From: Neobacillus sp. PS3-12
GTDB taxonomy: Bacteria; Bacillota; Bacilli; Bacillales; Cytobacillaceae
NCBI RefSeq assembly: GCF_030915385.1
Contig: NZ_CP133268.1
Location: 2,471,430-2,535,429 of the forward strand
DNA length: 64,000 nucleotides
Direction: 5' to 3'
Positions 52,219-60,691 of this stretch are shown in pieces (position 1 is the first letter of the stretch; each line of letters begins with the position of its first letter). The notes below the pieces were generated by a model. The model was not told where the DNA came from. It made no database searches and was given only the letters and a program-made list of their open reading frames with translations. Made by a program: the position numbers and the translations under genes.

Positions 52219-55200
52219 ATGGGTAGGATAGATAAAATAAAAAAATTTAAGTCTGTTAGTAAAAAGGTGAAATTAGGTTTACTAGCAGGAATGCTGGTCG
52301 CGGTGTCCGTACCTTTTAGCGATATGGCAATGCTAGACACTGCTAAAGCTGCCACAGGAACACCAGGCGGCACGCCGGATTACTGGACAACGCCAAACTA
52401 TGCGAACAGTCCGCTTCCTGAAATTGATGCGAATGGAAACGTTGTTCCTAAAACAGGGATGCGGAAATTCGTTGACGGGTTGCCTGGTTTGGGAGACAAA
52501 AATAAAAACAATCTTGGACAGTATATTCCGATAGCTACTCCTGATACGACTACGTATCCAGGTTCAGACTACTATGTCATTAAAGTAGTCGAATATTCAG
52601 AGCAAATGCATTCAGATTTGCCGGCCACAAAGCTGCGAGGGTATGAACAACTTTCCACAGATGAAAAAACGGTAGTGAGCCCTCCAAGCTATTTCGGCCC
52701 ATTTATTACTGCACACAAGGACCGTCCAGTGCGCGTAAAATTTATCAATGGACTTCCTACGGGAAGTGGCGGGGATCTTTTCTTGCCAGTTGATACATCC
52801 TTGATGGGAGCCGGTATGGGACCAGATGGAAAAACGATGTACACGCAGAACCGTGCTACTCTCCATTTGCATGGTGGAATCACTCCGTGGATCAGTGACG
52901 GAACACCGCACCAATGGATTACGCCTGCGGGAGAGAACACTCCATATCCAAAAGGAGTAAGTGTTCGAAATGTCCCTGACATGCCAGATCCTGGCCCTGG
53001 GGCAATGACCTTCTTTTACACAAACCAACAGAGTGCCAGATTAATGTTCTATCATGACCACTCTTACGGGATTACACGATTGAACGTTTATGCTGGTGAG
53101 GCGGCAGGTTATCAGATTACAGATGATGTTGAACAAGATCTTATCAATAGAGGTGTTGTTCCGGATACTAACCACACAATGCCTTTGATTATCCAAGATA
53201 AAACTTTTGTTCCTACTGATAATCAGTTAGCTGCAACCGATCCAACCTGGGATAAAACGAAATGGGGCGGATTGGGAAATCTTTGGTTCCCGCATGTTTA
53301 TATGCCGAACCAGAATCCTTATGATATGTCAGGTGCTAACCCAATGGGCCGCTGGGATTATGGTCCGTGGTTCTGGCCACCAAATACTGGCCTTAAATAC
53401 GGAGCAGCTAAAAATCCTTTATACACTGGTTCAGGTACTAAAGTAGACTCTAATGGACAGGCGCCAATGAATCCTGGTGTACCAGATGTTTCTACTACCC
53501 CTGAAGCATTCATGGATACTCCGGTCATCAACGGAACAGCGTATCCAGTTTTAAATGTTGATCCAAAATCCTATCGATTCAATATCTTGAATGCTTCCAA
53601 TGATAGAATGTGGAACTTGCAGCTTTATAAGGCTAAGGATCAAGGAACTGATATGTGGAATGCCGACGGTACCTTAAAAGATGGTAATGCTGGTGAAGTC
53701 AATATGGTTCCTGCTGTTACCACACCTGGATTCCCTGGAACCTCGACTGGTCCCGCAGGTGATAAACGAGTATGGCCAACTGACGGACGAGATGGCGGAG
53801 TGCCAGATCCAGCAGCAACAGGTCCGGATATGATCCAAATCGGTAATGACAGCGGCTTTTTACCAAACCCTGTTGACTTGCCAAATCAACCGGTTGACTA
53901 CGAATATGGACGCAGAAGCATTACCGTTCTAAACGTATCAAGCAAGAACCTGCTATTGGGACCTGCTGAAAGAGCAGATGTTGTCGTTGACTTTAGTAAA
54001 TATGCCGGTCAGACACTCATTCTTTATAATGATGCACCTGCTCCAGTTCCAGCCTTTGACCCGCGTTACGATTATTACACGGGCGACCCTGACCAATCAG
54101 CATCCCCAACCGGAAATAATACAGGTGGAGCACCAACCACTCAAGCTGGATATGGTCCAAATACTCGCACGATGATGATGATTAAAGTTGCTCCCGCTGC
54201 TGCTGGAACGACCGTAACAGATACAACGCAACAAACATTGGATACATTGAAGACAGAGATACCTAAAGCTTTCGCTGCAGGTCAAAATAAGCTCATTTAC
54301 AATAATAATGTATATAAAGACCCGACGGATCCTCGAAACGATCCAAATGGAAAATGGGTAAATATTCAAGATAATTCTTCAACCTTTAATTCTCCGGCAA
54401 CTGGTGGATCAGTGACAATGAACTTAACACCGAAGGCAATAGCCGAAGAGTTTGAACAAACTTACGGGCGGATGAATGCCACCCTGGGAACAGAGCTGCC
54501 GAATACGAACTTCCAGAATCAAACGACGGTAATGTTGGGATATGTTGATCCTACCACGGAAAACATGACGGATTCAATAGCCCCAATTGGCCAAACTGGT
54601 GATGGAACACAGCTATGGAAAATCACCCATAATGGGGTTGACACGCACGCAATCCACTTCCATCTGTTTGATGTTCAGCTTATCAACCGCGTCGGCTGGG
54701 ATGGTTCGATCCGAATGCCTGACGATAATGAACGGGGCTGGAAGGATACAGTGCGGATGAATCCACTTGAGGACTGTATTGTTGCTTTAAGACCGGTTGC
54801 GCCGAAATTACCGTTCGGTATACCGGATAGTATCCGTCTATTAGACCCGACAATGGCGGAAGGTTCAAGTGGACAATTTGCCAACATTGACCCATTAACA
54901 GGAAATGCGCCTACAACTCCTGTTACAAACCAATATACAAACTATGGTTGGGAGTATGTATGGCACTGTCACCTATTAGGCCATGAAGAAAACGATATGA
55001 TGCGTACCTATCACTTCACGGTCAACGTAGCTAAACCAGATGCTTCTGTATTAACAGCCGCAAGAACAAACGGCGGCCCAGTAAGTCTGACTTGGACCGA
55101 CCCTACACCGGTGAATTACAATAATATATCTACTTGGGAAACTGACCCAACGAAAATCAAAGATGAAGTCGGCTACAATGTGATGCGCGCAACGATCACT

Positions 55201-55992
55201 AACGGCAAAACAGGAGCATTTACAAAAATTGCTCAAATACTGGCTAACACTACAACCTACACTGATTCAACAGCTGATCCAAATACAAGCTATAGCTACC
55301 GTGTAGATGCCTTTAACGCTGCAACTGATCCATCACATACGGCAACAAAACTAGATGCTAATTCACCTAATACTATGTACAACAGCGGAACACCATCCAA
55401 CACTGTGACAGCCAACGGAAATGTATTAGTAGCACCAGCAGCACCAACAAATCTACAAGGAACGGTCCAAACCGGTCCAAAAGTTCAATTAACCTGGAAG
55501 GACAATGCAACAAATGAAACCAGTTATGTGATTGAACGGTCTACGAACAATGGTGGAACATATACTCAGATTGGTACCGTAAATGCGAATGTCACAAGTT
55601 ACACCGATTCAGCGGTAACTCCTGGCAGCAGTTACACTTACCGTGTGAAGGCATTAAATGGAAACTCATCATCAACCTACTCAAATAGCGTGAGGATAAG
55701 TGTTCCTAATGCTCCTAGTGTTCCTGCTACACCAACCAATTTCAGTGGCCAAGGATTTAGAGGTACTGCCTTGTTATACTGGAATGCAAGCAGTAACGCA
55801 ACAAGTTATACCATTCAATATTCGACCAACTCAGCGTTTCCAACAAACGGTAGTACAAAATCAACGTCAACTACCAAAACATACACAACAATAACAAGTT
55901 TAACAAGAGGTACAACATATTACCTTAGAATCCAGGCCGTAAATGCGACCGGTTCATCACAGTGGTCAAATCCAATAACTGTAAAACCTTAA
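52219..55992 (+). CDS. Large secreted multicopper oxidase with three fibronectin type III domains
   Basis: 1257 residues. Signal peptide at about 17-46 (LGLLAGMLVAVSVPFS...AKA). All four copper-ligand motifs are present: HLHG at about 217, HDHS at about 278, HAIHFH at about 810, and WHCHLLGHEENDMM at about 915. That gives one T1 and a T2/T3 centre with Met as axial ligand. Residues about 480-800 hold long Pro/Gly-rich insertions. From about 945 to the end lie three fibronectin III domains (YKVQLTW-type strands), likely surface or substrate binding. Possible roles are Mn(II), Fe(II) or phenol oxidation; the substrate cannot be read. The start codon has only a weak ribosome binding site. Confidence 0.88.
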   Translation: MGRIDKIKKFKSVSKKVKLGLLAGMLVAVSVPFSDMAMLDTAKAATGTPGGTPDYWTTPNYANSPLPEIDANGNVVPKTGMRKFVDGLPGLGDKNKNNLGQYIPIATPDTTTYPGSDYYVIKVVEYSEQMHSDLPATKLRGYEQLSTDEKTVVSPPSYFGPFITAHKDRPVRVKFINGLPTGSGGDLFLPVDTSLMGAGMGPDGKTMYTQNRATLHLHGGITPWISDGTPHQWITPAGENTPYPKGVSVRNVPDMPDPGPGAMTFFYTNQQSARLMFYHDHSYGITRLNVYAGEAAGYQITDDVEQDLINRGVVPDTNHTMPLIIQDKTFVPTDNQLAATDPTWDKTKWGGLGNLWFPHVYMPNQNPYDMSGANPMGRWDYGPWFWPPNTGLKYGAAKNPLYTGSGTKVDSNGQAPMNPGVPDVSTTPEAFMDTPVINGTAYPVLNVDPKSYRFNILNASNDRMWNLQLYKAKDQGTDMWNADGTLKDGNAGEVNMVPAVTTPGFPGTSTGPAGDKRVWPTDGRDGGVPDPAATGPDMIQIGNDSGFLPNPVDLPNQPVDYEYGRRSITVLNVSSKNLLLGPAERADVVVDFSKYAGQTLILYNDAPAPVPAFDPRYDYYTGDPDQSASPTGNNTGGAPTTQAGYGPNTRTMMMIKVAPAAAGTTVTDTTQQTLDTLKTEIPKAFAAGQNKLIYNNNVYKDPTDPRNDPNGKWVNIQDNSSTFNSPATGGSVTMNLTPKAIAEEFEQTYGRMNATLGTELPNTNFQNQTTVMLGYVDPTTENMTDSIAPIGQTGDGTQLWKITHNGVDTHAIHFHLFDVQLINRVGWDGSIRMPDDNERGWKDTVRMNPLEDCIVALRPVAPKLPFGIPDSIRLLDPTMAEGSSGQFANIDPLTGNAPTTPVTNQYTNYGWEYVWHCHLLGHEENDMMRTYHFTVNVAKPDASVLTAARTNGGPVSLTWTDPTPVNYNNISTWETDPTKIKDEVGYNVMRATITNGKTGAFTKIAQILANTTTYTDSTADPNTSYSYRVDAFNAATDPSHTATKLDANSPNTMYNSGTPSNTVTANGNVLVAPAAPTNLQGTVQTGPKVQLTWKDNATNETSYVIERSTNNGGTYTQIGTVNANVTSYTDSAVTPGSSYTYRVKALNGNSSSTYSNSVRISVPNAPSVPATPTNFSGQGFRGTALLYWNASSNATSYTIQYSTNSAFPTNGSTKSTSTTKTYTTITSLTRGTTYYLRIQAVNATGSSQWSNPITVKP

Positions 55993-56041
55993 TCAATTGA
56001 TTATCAGAAAACGTATAACATGTATCATCAGGTTCATGTAC

Positions 56042-56075
56042 GGGGCAGCAATCCTCTTTATGAGGATTGAACCCC
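56042..56075 (+). terminator. Hairpin after the multicopper oxidase gene
   Basis: CAATCCTC/GAGGATTG stem flanked by GGGG and CCCC; no T-run, so perhaps only partial termination. Confidence 0.5.
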
Positions 56076-56127
56076 CTATGCATGGATTTTTCGAAAGGTT
56101 CATTTTAACAGAAAAGGAGGCATATGA

Positions 56128-56628
56128 ATGAGAAAAAAATTTCTCACGGGTATAGTACTTGCCAGTGTGATAGCAATTGGGGCAACGGCGGCCGTGTCCT
56201 ATAATACCTCTGTTGAAGCAAAATCGCAGCCAAAGCAGCCGACACCTGCAGAACGGATGGCTAAATACTCAGCACCAAAACAAAAAAATTCAGCAAAAAC
56301 GATCGTTCGTGCAAGCCGTTTAAAGCAACAAAATATTGTTTCTGAAGCAGCAAATGTCCTTAATGTTTTACCAATTGACATTATTAAAGAAATGGAGAAA
56401 GGGAAAACATTAGTACAGGTTGCGAAGGATAAAGGATTAACAGAAGCAGAATTTAACAAAAAACTAACTGATTTTGATGCCATGACGGTTAATGCAGCTG
56501 TCAAAGATGGTACGATCACAAAAGAACATGGTGATGCCATCAAGGCAGGCCGTGCAGACCGTATTAAAAATGGCATGAAGGAAAAGGCTATGAAAGCTAA
56601 AACAATGATGGATATGGGCAGCAACTAA
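56128..56628 (+). CDS. Small secreted protein of unknown function
   Basis: 166 residues with a clear signal peptide (GIVLASVIAIGATAAVSYNTSVEA). The mature part is Lys-rich and helical; residues about 80-115 read like a small helix-turn-helix segment (IKEMEKGKTLVQVAKDKGLTEAEFNKKL). It ends with Met-rich GMKEKAMKAKTMMDMGSN. Similar small secreted proteins (YckD/DUF2680-like) occur in Bacilli, but I do not recognise a precise family. It may belong to the oxidase operon, 136 bases downstream of it. AAAAGGAGG is a strong ribosome binding site. Confidence 0.7.
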   Translation: MRKKFLTGIVLASVIAIGATAAVSYNTSVEAKSQPKQPTPAERMAKYSAPKQKNSAKTIVRASRLKQQNIVSEAANVLNVLPIDIIKEMEKGKTLVQVAKDKGLTEAEFNKKLTDFDAMTVNAAVKDGTITKEHGDAIKAGRADRIKNGMKEKAMKAKTMMDMGSN

Positions 56629-56641
56629 GCTCAGAACTGAA

Positions 56642-56680
56642 GAAACCTCCACCCCAAAAAGGTGAAGGTTTCTTTTATTT
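56642..56680 (+). terminator. Convergent terminator secreted protein / parR
   Basis: GAAACCTcCACC/GGTGaAGGTTTC stem followed by TTTTATTT; extends to the parR stop codon. Confidence 0.85.
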
Positions 56681-57274
56681 ATTCATACTGGCCAAGAACC
56701 CTCCAAGAAGGTCCTCTACCTCTTCTTCTTCACTTTTCTCCTCATCTTGCTCTTTTGGTGTATTTCTTTCAGCTTGAATTGCCGTTTCCCAATCAAAGCT
56801 GCTTAAATCGTCATCACCAAGATCCAGACTGTTATTTTGAATTGGATCCTCACTTTTCGGCATTGCTTTGCTTTCGAATTCAATACCTGCACTTGTTTCC
56901 TGAAGGTACAAGGCTTCATCAATATCAATCGATTGGCTGTTTAAGGTCGCCAAGATCGATGTTGAACGAATCGGGTCGGAAATGAGCTGATAAACAATGC
57001 TTCCCAATAAGGCCTCAGAGTGCTCATGTTTGAGCCAGTCGCGCTGTGCCTTTGTCAGCTTATGCGGAAGGGGAATCGTAATCGTTTCCCGATCCCGCTC
57101 GTAGGTCTGACTAAGTCCTTGGATGACGAATTCGGCAATTTTACTTGAAAAGTTTCTTCTTTCCTTTTCCTTTAGCTTTTGCAACTGTTTTACTAAATGG
57201 TCTGGGGTATCCGATGGAACCCGAAAGGAAATAGCTTGACCCCTTTTTACCTCATTGGAGGAGGATTTGTTCAT
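56675..57274 (-). CDS. ParR-like adaptor of an actin-type partition system
   Basis: 199 residues. The N-terminal part (about 12-55: RGQAISFRVPSDTPDHLVKQLQKLKEKERRNFSSKIAEFVIQGL) looks like a ribbon-helix-helix DNA-binding domain (one strand, two helices). The tail from about 130 is very acidic and ends EEEVEDLLGGFLASMNK, suitable for binding the filament end. It lies 13 bases behind the ParM-like gene and near hexamer arrays, the standard ParMRC layout. I name it by context and predicted fold; sequence identity to known ParR is not visible. Confidence 0.72.
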   Translation of the reverse strand: MNKSSSNEVKRGQAISFRVPSDTPDHLVKQLQKLKEKERRNFSSKIAEFVIQGLSQTYERDRETITIPLPHKLTKAQRDWLKHEHSEALLGSIVYQLISDPIRSTSILATLNSQSIDIDEALYLQETSAGIEFESKAMPKSEDPIQNNSLDLGDDDLSSFDWETAIQAERNTPKEQDEEKSEEEEVEDLLGGFLASMNK

Positions 57275-57287
57275 AACATCACCTTAT

Positions 57288-58466
57288 TTAGCTTTTTACA
57301 GGCTTCTTCTCTTGGTCAGGCTTCTGCTGCTTATCTTGTCTTCTCGCAAAATCTTTGATCAACTTATAATAAGCATTAGCCATCATCCAAATGCTTTCTT
57401 TTTCATCTTCAAAAAAGTCAATATTATAGCCATCCAAATTATTATTTAATGTTTTCAGATAGTCCTTCAGCACGTTGGCTCCGCCGCCAACAAAATAACA
57501 AATTTCTGTTTGTGAATTTTTTTGCCAAACATTGCGTAATAAACGATATTCTTTTTTCGCCAATTCCATTAAAATACGGTCAGTTATATCATGAACACTT
57601 GTCCTGCTGCCTTTTACCATAATATGATTGCGATCGTGTTTTTTCGTCAAAATTTCCACGACGTCTCTGCGGCTGTCTAATTCAACCCCATGCTTTATAC
57701 GGATTTCCTCACGAATTGCCTCTAATGATTCTGAAACACCTAAATTAAATCCTTGGGCTTTGTCGTCGTCTACATTACGGTTCTTAATAACAGCAATATC
57801 GGTAGAAAGTCCGCCAATATCTTGGATCAGGATCCGTTTGTCAATGAGTTCCTTATTGATAATGTTTAAATTATTATCCATTACTAGGTTTATATAAGCT
57901 GCAAATCCTTCTGGGTAGACCTTCACTTCATTAAATTTGATATTAACCTTAAGACCTTGGTATTTTGGTGTAATTAAGAATTCTACTTGATGGACAGAGC
58001 CAAGAAGTTTCGAACGATAGCCGGCATCCTTACCTTCCTTTACTTCACGAAGCGGAAGCCCTGTGCCTAAAGTATATGATGCGTCAATAACGTTTCCTGA
58101 GCGTTTAAATACGTTAGTATTTTTATCTCTAACAGCATCTAACGCCAACGTAGTAAACAGCATGACCAATGTTTGATCTTCTTCCGACTTGCTGCTGCCT
58201 GGATCCAATTCTGTTGCGTTATCAGCTTTTGTTGCTAAGTGACCTACACGATAGATCGCATTATTCTCTTTCAGGGCAGGGGAGTGGACTTTAACGTGAA
58301 TCCCTTCAAGCGGATTCTTGTCATCCAATTCTTCTATTCCGATTACAGGCCTGTCCTCAACATCTCTTGCAATGATATTCGGAATATTTAATTCATAATC
58401 CAATTCTCCGAAAATAGATTTAACTGAGTCATTTCCTACATCAATAGCAGCGATTCTATAGTTCAT
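57288..58466 (-). CDS. ParM/Alp-type actin-like ATPase
   Basis: 392 residues with the actin-fold motifs: phosphate-1 AIDVGNDSVKSIFG (residues 6-19), phosphate-2 IQDIGGLSTDIAVI around 215, and adenosine motif YFVGGGANVLKDYL around 335. The closest annotation label would be ParM/StbA. Such proteins polymerise and push ParR-bound centromeres apart. Upstream lies a SigA promoter and three hexamer clusters. Chromosomal genes on both sides (multicopper oxidase, M20 peptidase, serA) suggest the cassette is chromosomal, not on a plasmid. Confidence 0.85.
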   Translation of the reverse strand: MNYRIAAIDVGNDSVKSIFGELDYELNIPNIIARDVEDRPVIGIEELDDKNPLEGIHVKVHSPALKENNAIYRVGHLATKADNATELDPGSSKSEEDQTLVMLFTTLALDAVRDKNTNVFKRSGNVIDASYTLGTGLPLREVKEGKDAGYRSKLLGSVHQVEFLITPKYQGLKVNIKFNEVKVYPEGFAAYINLVMDNNLNIINKELIDKRILIQDIGGLSTDIAVIKNRNVDDDKAQGFNLGVSESLEAIREEIRIKHGVELDSRRDVVEILTKKHDRNHIMVKGSRTSVHDITDRILMELAKKEYRLLRNVWQKNSQTEICYFVGGGANVLKDYLKTLNNNLDGYNIDFFEDEKESIWMMANAYYKLIKDFARRQDKQQKPDQEKKPVKS

Positions 58467-58528
58467 ACATTACCATCCTTTTTGTTCTTATATTTACGAG
58501 TCTATGTATCTTGTAAGTATACCTTTAG

Positions 58529-58556
58529 AGTATATAAGATTCTTCCAAACACTCAA
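58529..58556 (-). promoter_or_regulatory. Promoter of the parMR-like operon
   Basis: -35 TTGAGT (58551-58556), 16-base spacer, -10 TATACT (58529-58534), minus strand, adjoining the first hexamer cluster. Confidence 0.65.
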
Positions 58557-58591
58557 TGATTCCTGCTAAAAAGTAACAAAAGTGTAATTCT

Positions 58592-58787
58592 GTAAACAAC
58601 TCGTAAACTTATTCGGTATTTGCATACAGTTTGTAAACATGTATAACATTTTTGTATATTTCCTTGTTTTAACGGATGTGTACATGTACGTAAACACGTT
58701 TACTCTATTGTATACAATTGTTTACAAATCGTAAACACGTATACGTAATATGTTTACAATAGTAAACTTGTATACATTTTTGTAGAC
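58592..58787. repeat. Centromere-like hexamer cluster A (GTWWAC)
   Basis: GTAAAC, GTTTAC, GTATAC or close variants begin at 58592, 58603, 58622, 58633, 58690, 58698, 58710, 58720, 58731, 58739, 58752, 58762, 58770 and 58782. Spacings are mostly 8, 10, 11 or 12. Probable ParR binding sites. Confidence 0.8.
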
Positions 58788-58867
58788 GAAAAATGAGACG
58801 AAAAATTTATCTTTGGAAAAATCATTTAATACTCACAACTTGGGATAAAAAGAAACACCGAATGAAA

Positions 58868-58947
58868 GTACACATACTTGTATACACGTTTACTATGTTG
58901 TTTACGATTGTAGACAAACCCGTAAACATGCATACCGCTATGTTTAC
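58868..58947. repeat. Centromere-like hexamer cluster B (GTWWAC)
   Basis: Sites begin at 58868, 58880, 58888, 58900, 58910, 58922, 58930 and 58942: spacings 12, 8, 12, 10, 12, 8, 12, a near-mirror order. Two neighbouring spacings sum to about two helical turns. Confidence 0.8.
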
Positions 58948-59214
58948 AACATCATGACGGCAATAAAGACCTATTTATATTTGTAAAGGAAGGAATAACC
59001 TCAACCCTTCCTCTCCCTTTTAATACAGATTTTTGAATAAACGTTTTATACTTTCCATCTTTAGTCGGGGTAAAATTCAGCAGCATTAGAAACCTAATGA
59101 ATACACTGATTCTTATAAGAAGTGAGCTTTGTTTTTTCGAACTAAACTTGATCAGGAATATGGCAAGATATCGATTCTTTTGCAAAGTGAGTGAAAAGCT
59201 ATTCATCAAAGGAT

Positions 59215-59314
59215 GTGCACACATTTGTTTACATGTACACATTTTCGTTTACAAAAGTATACAATTCGTAAACATGCAAACATTTATCGTATACTTGTCT
59301 ACATATTTGTACAC
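59215..59314. repeat. Centromere-like hexamer cluster C (GTWWAC)
   Basis: Sites begin at 59215, 59227, 59235, 59247, 59257, 59268, 59276, 59289, 59297 and 59309: spacings 12, 8, 12, 10, 11, 8, 13, 8, 12. Its first four spacings equal those of cluster B. The 265 bases between clusters B and C hold no supported gene. Confidence 0.8.
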
Positions 59315-59449
59315 AAAATAATGGACACTGATTTTGTTGTGGGATCATTTCTCTCCTCCTCTTATATTTAAGTTGTACTTGCAATATTTTTGAATATGGA
59401 TTACAATTTAATGCATAAATATACAAATCTATTATAGGGGATATTCATC

Positions 59450-60607
59450 ATGTTACAAATAAGATTCGTAGATTCGGAACTAAAAAAATGGGCTATTGCA
59501 CAGCGCAGACATTTTCATATGCATCCAGAGCTTTCTGGACAAGAACACAATACATCGCAATATGTAAAAGAAAAGTTGTCGGAATTTGGCATTCCTTTAG
59601 ATGCACGTTTTTCGGCACCGAATGTGATTGGCTTTCTAAAGGGAACGGAAGGACATAAAACGATCGCCCTTCGTGCAGACATGGATGCACTGCCGCTTAA
59701 CGAGGAAGGTGACAAGCCATACCTTTCGACTGTTCCTGGTGTCATGCATGCTTGCGGCCATGATGGACATACCGCCATTTTACTATCTGTTGCAAAATGG
59801 ATGAGCAGCAATCAACACTTAATTAAAAATAATATTATTTTTATTTTTCAAAGCTCTGAAGAAGCCTCACCAAGCGGCGCACAGAAACTTGTTCAAGAAG
59901 GCGTATTGGAAAATGTTGATGAGATTTATGGCATTCATTTAATGTCTAACCTTGAGCTTGGAAAAATAGGTTTTCCGACTGGCCCGGCGAAGGCATCATG
60001 CAATGATTTTGACATCATCATCAAAGGAAAAGGCGGACACGGCGGCGTTCCGCAGGATACAGTGGACCCCATTTACATTGCCAGCCATTTGATTCAAGCT
60101 TTCCAATCGATTGTCAGCCGCAATTTAAACCCATTGCATGCTGGGGTAATTTCCTTTGGGGGGATGCAGGCAGGCAACTCATATAACGTTATTCCTTCGG
60201 AAGTAAGGCTGCAAGGAACCATTCGGGCAATGACTTTTGAGGCTGCAGAAATGATGCAACAAAAAACAGCTGGGTTGACTGAAGCGATTTGTGCAAGCTT
60301 TGGTGCCAAAGGAAACTATACATTTATTGAAGGTACACCGCCATTGTACAATCATCCTGAGGCATGTGAATTTGCCAAAGGAGTGATTGAAACCACATTT
60401 GGAGAGGGAGTTTTTACCCCGATGGATCCGGAATTAGGTGCTGAGGATTTCGCCTATTATTTGCAGGAAAAGTTTGGTGCATTCATTCATGTAGGGATGA
60501 AAAGTGAAAAGAGTCAATATCCGCACCATCATCCAAAATTTGATATCGACGAAGAGTCCATTCCAGCTGCCATTGAACTGATGATTCAATTAGCATTAAA
60601 CGCATAG
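59450..60607 (+). CDS. M20-family amidohydrolase / metallopeptidase
   Basis: 385 residues of the M20D group (N-acyl amino-acid hydrolase, hippurate hydrolase-like). Motifs: N-terminal RRHFHMHPELSGQEHNTS, ALRADMDALPLNE, MHACGHDGHTAILL (metal-binding Cys/His), IFQSSEEASPSGAQKLV, and GGHGGVPQDTVDPI in the lid domain. ELGAEDFAYYLQ stands near the end. The substrate is uncertain. Start ATG 59450; AGGGG ribosome binding site. It lies beside the partition locus but no functional link is evident. Confidence 0.9.
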   Translation: MLQIRFVDSELKKWAIAQRRHFHMHPELSGQEHNTSQYVKEKLSEFGIPLDARFSAPNVIGFLKGTEGHKTIALRADMDALPLNEEGDKPYLSTVPGVMHACGHDGHTAILLSVAKWMSSNQHLIKNNIIFIFQSSEEASPSGAQKLVQEGVLENVDEIYGIHLMSNLELGKIGFPTGPAKASCNDFDIIIKGKGGHGGVPQDTVDPIYIASHLIQAFQSIVSRNLNPLHAGVISFGGMQAGNSYNVIPSEVRLQGTIRAMTFEAAEMMQQKTAGLTEAICASFGAKGNYTFIEGTPPLYNHPEACEFAKGVIETTFGEGVFTPMDPELGAEDFAYYLQEKFGAFIHVGMKSEKSQYPHHHPKFDIDEESIPAAIELMIQLALNA

Positions 60608-60617
60608 GTTATAACGG

Positions 60618-60647
60618 CACGTTTCTTTTTAAAGAAACGTGTTTTTT
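60618..60647 (+). terminator. Terminator of the M20 gene
   Basis: Perfect CACGTTTCTTT/AAAGAAACGTG stem plus T6. Confidence 0.93.
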
Positions 60648-60651
60648 GGTT

Positions 60652-60684
60652 AAAAAAAAGCCCCAAACTATAAAGTTTGGGACT
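60652..60684 (-). terminator. Terminator of serA
   Basis: CCCAAACT-ATA-AAGTTTGGG hairpin; on the minus strand followed by a U-rich run (A-run on plus at 60652-60660). Confidence 0.92.
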
Positions 60685-60691
60685 CTCTAAA

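Noticed and set aside
58952..59242. 96-codon frame inside the hexamer region
   Set aside because: No ribosome binding site, no recognisable protein pattern and overlap with centromere-like sites; treated as chance.
56675..59314. Plasmid backbone or replication origin
   Set aside because: Partition-type genes are present but no replication initiator, and flanks are chromosomal metabolic genes; hexamers are best read as adaptor sites, not replication iterons.
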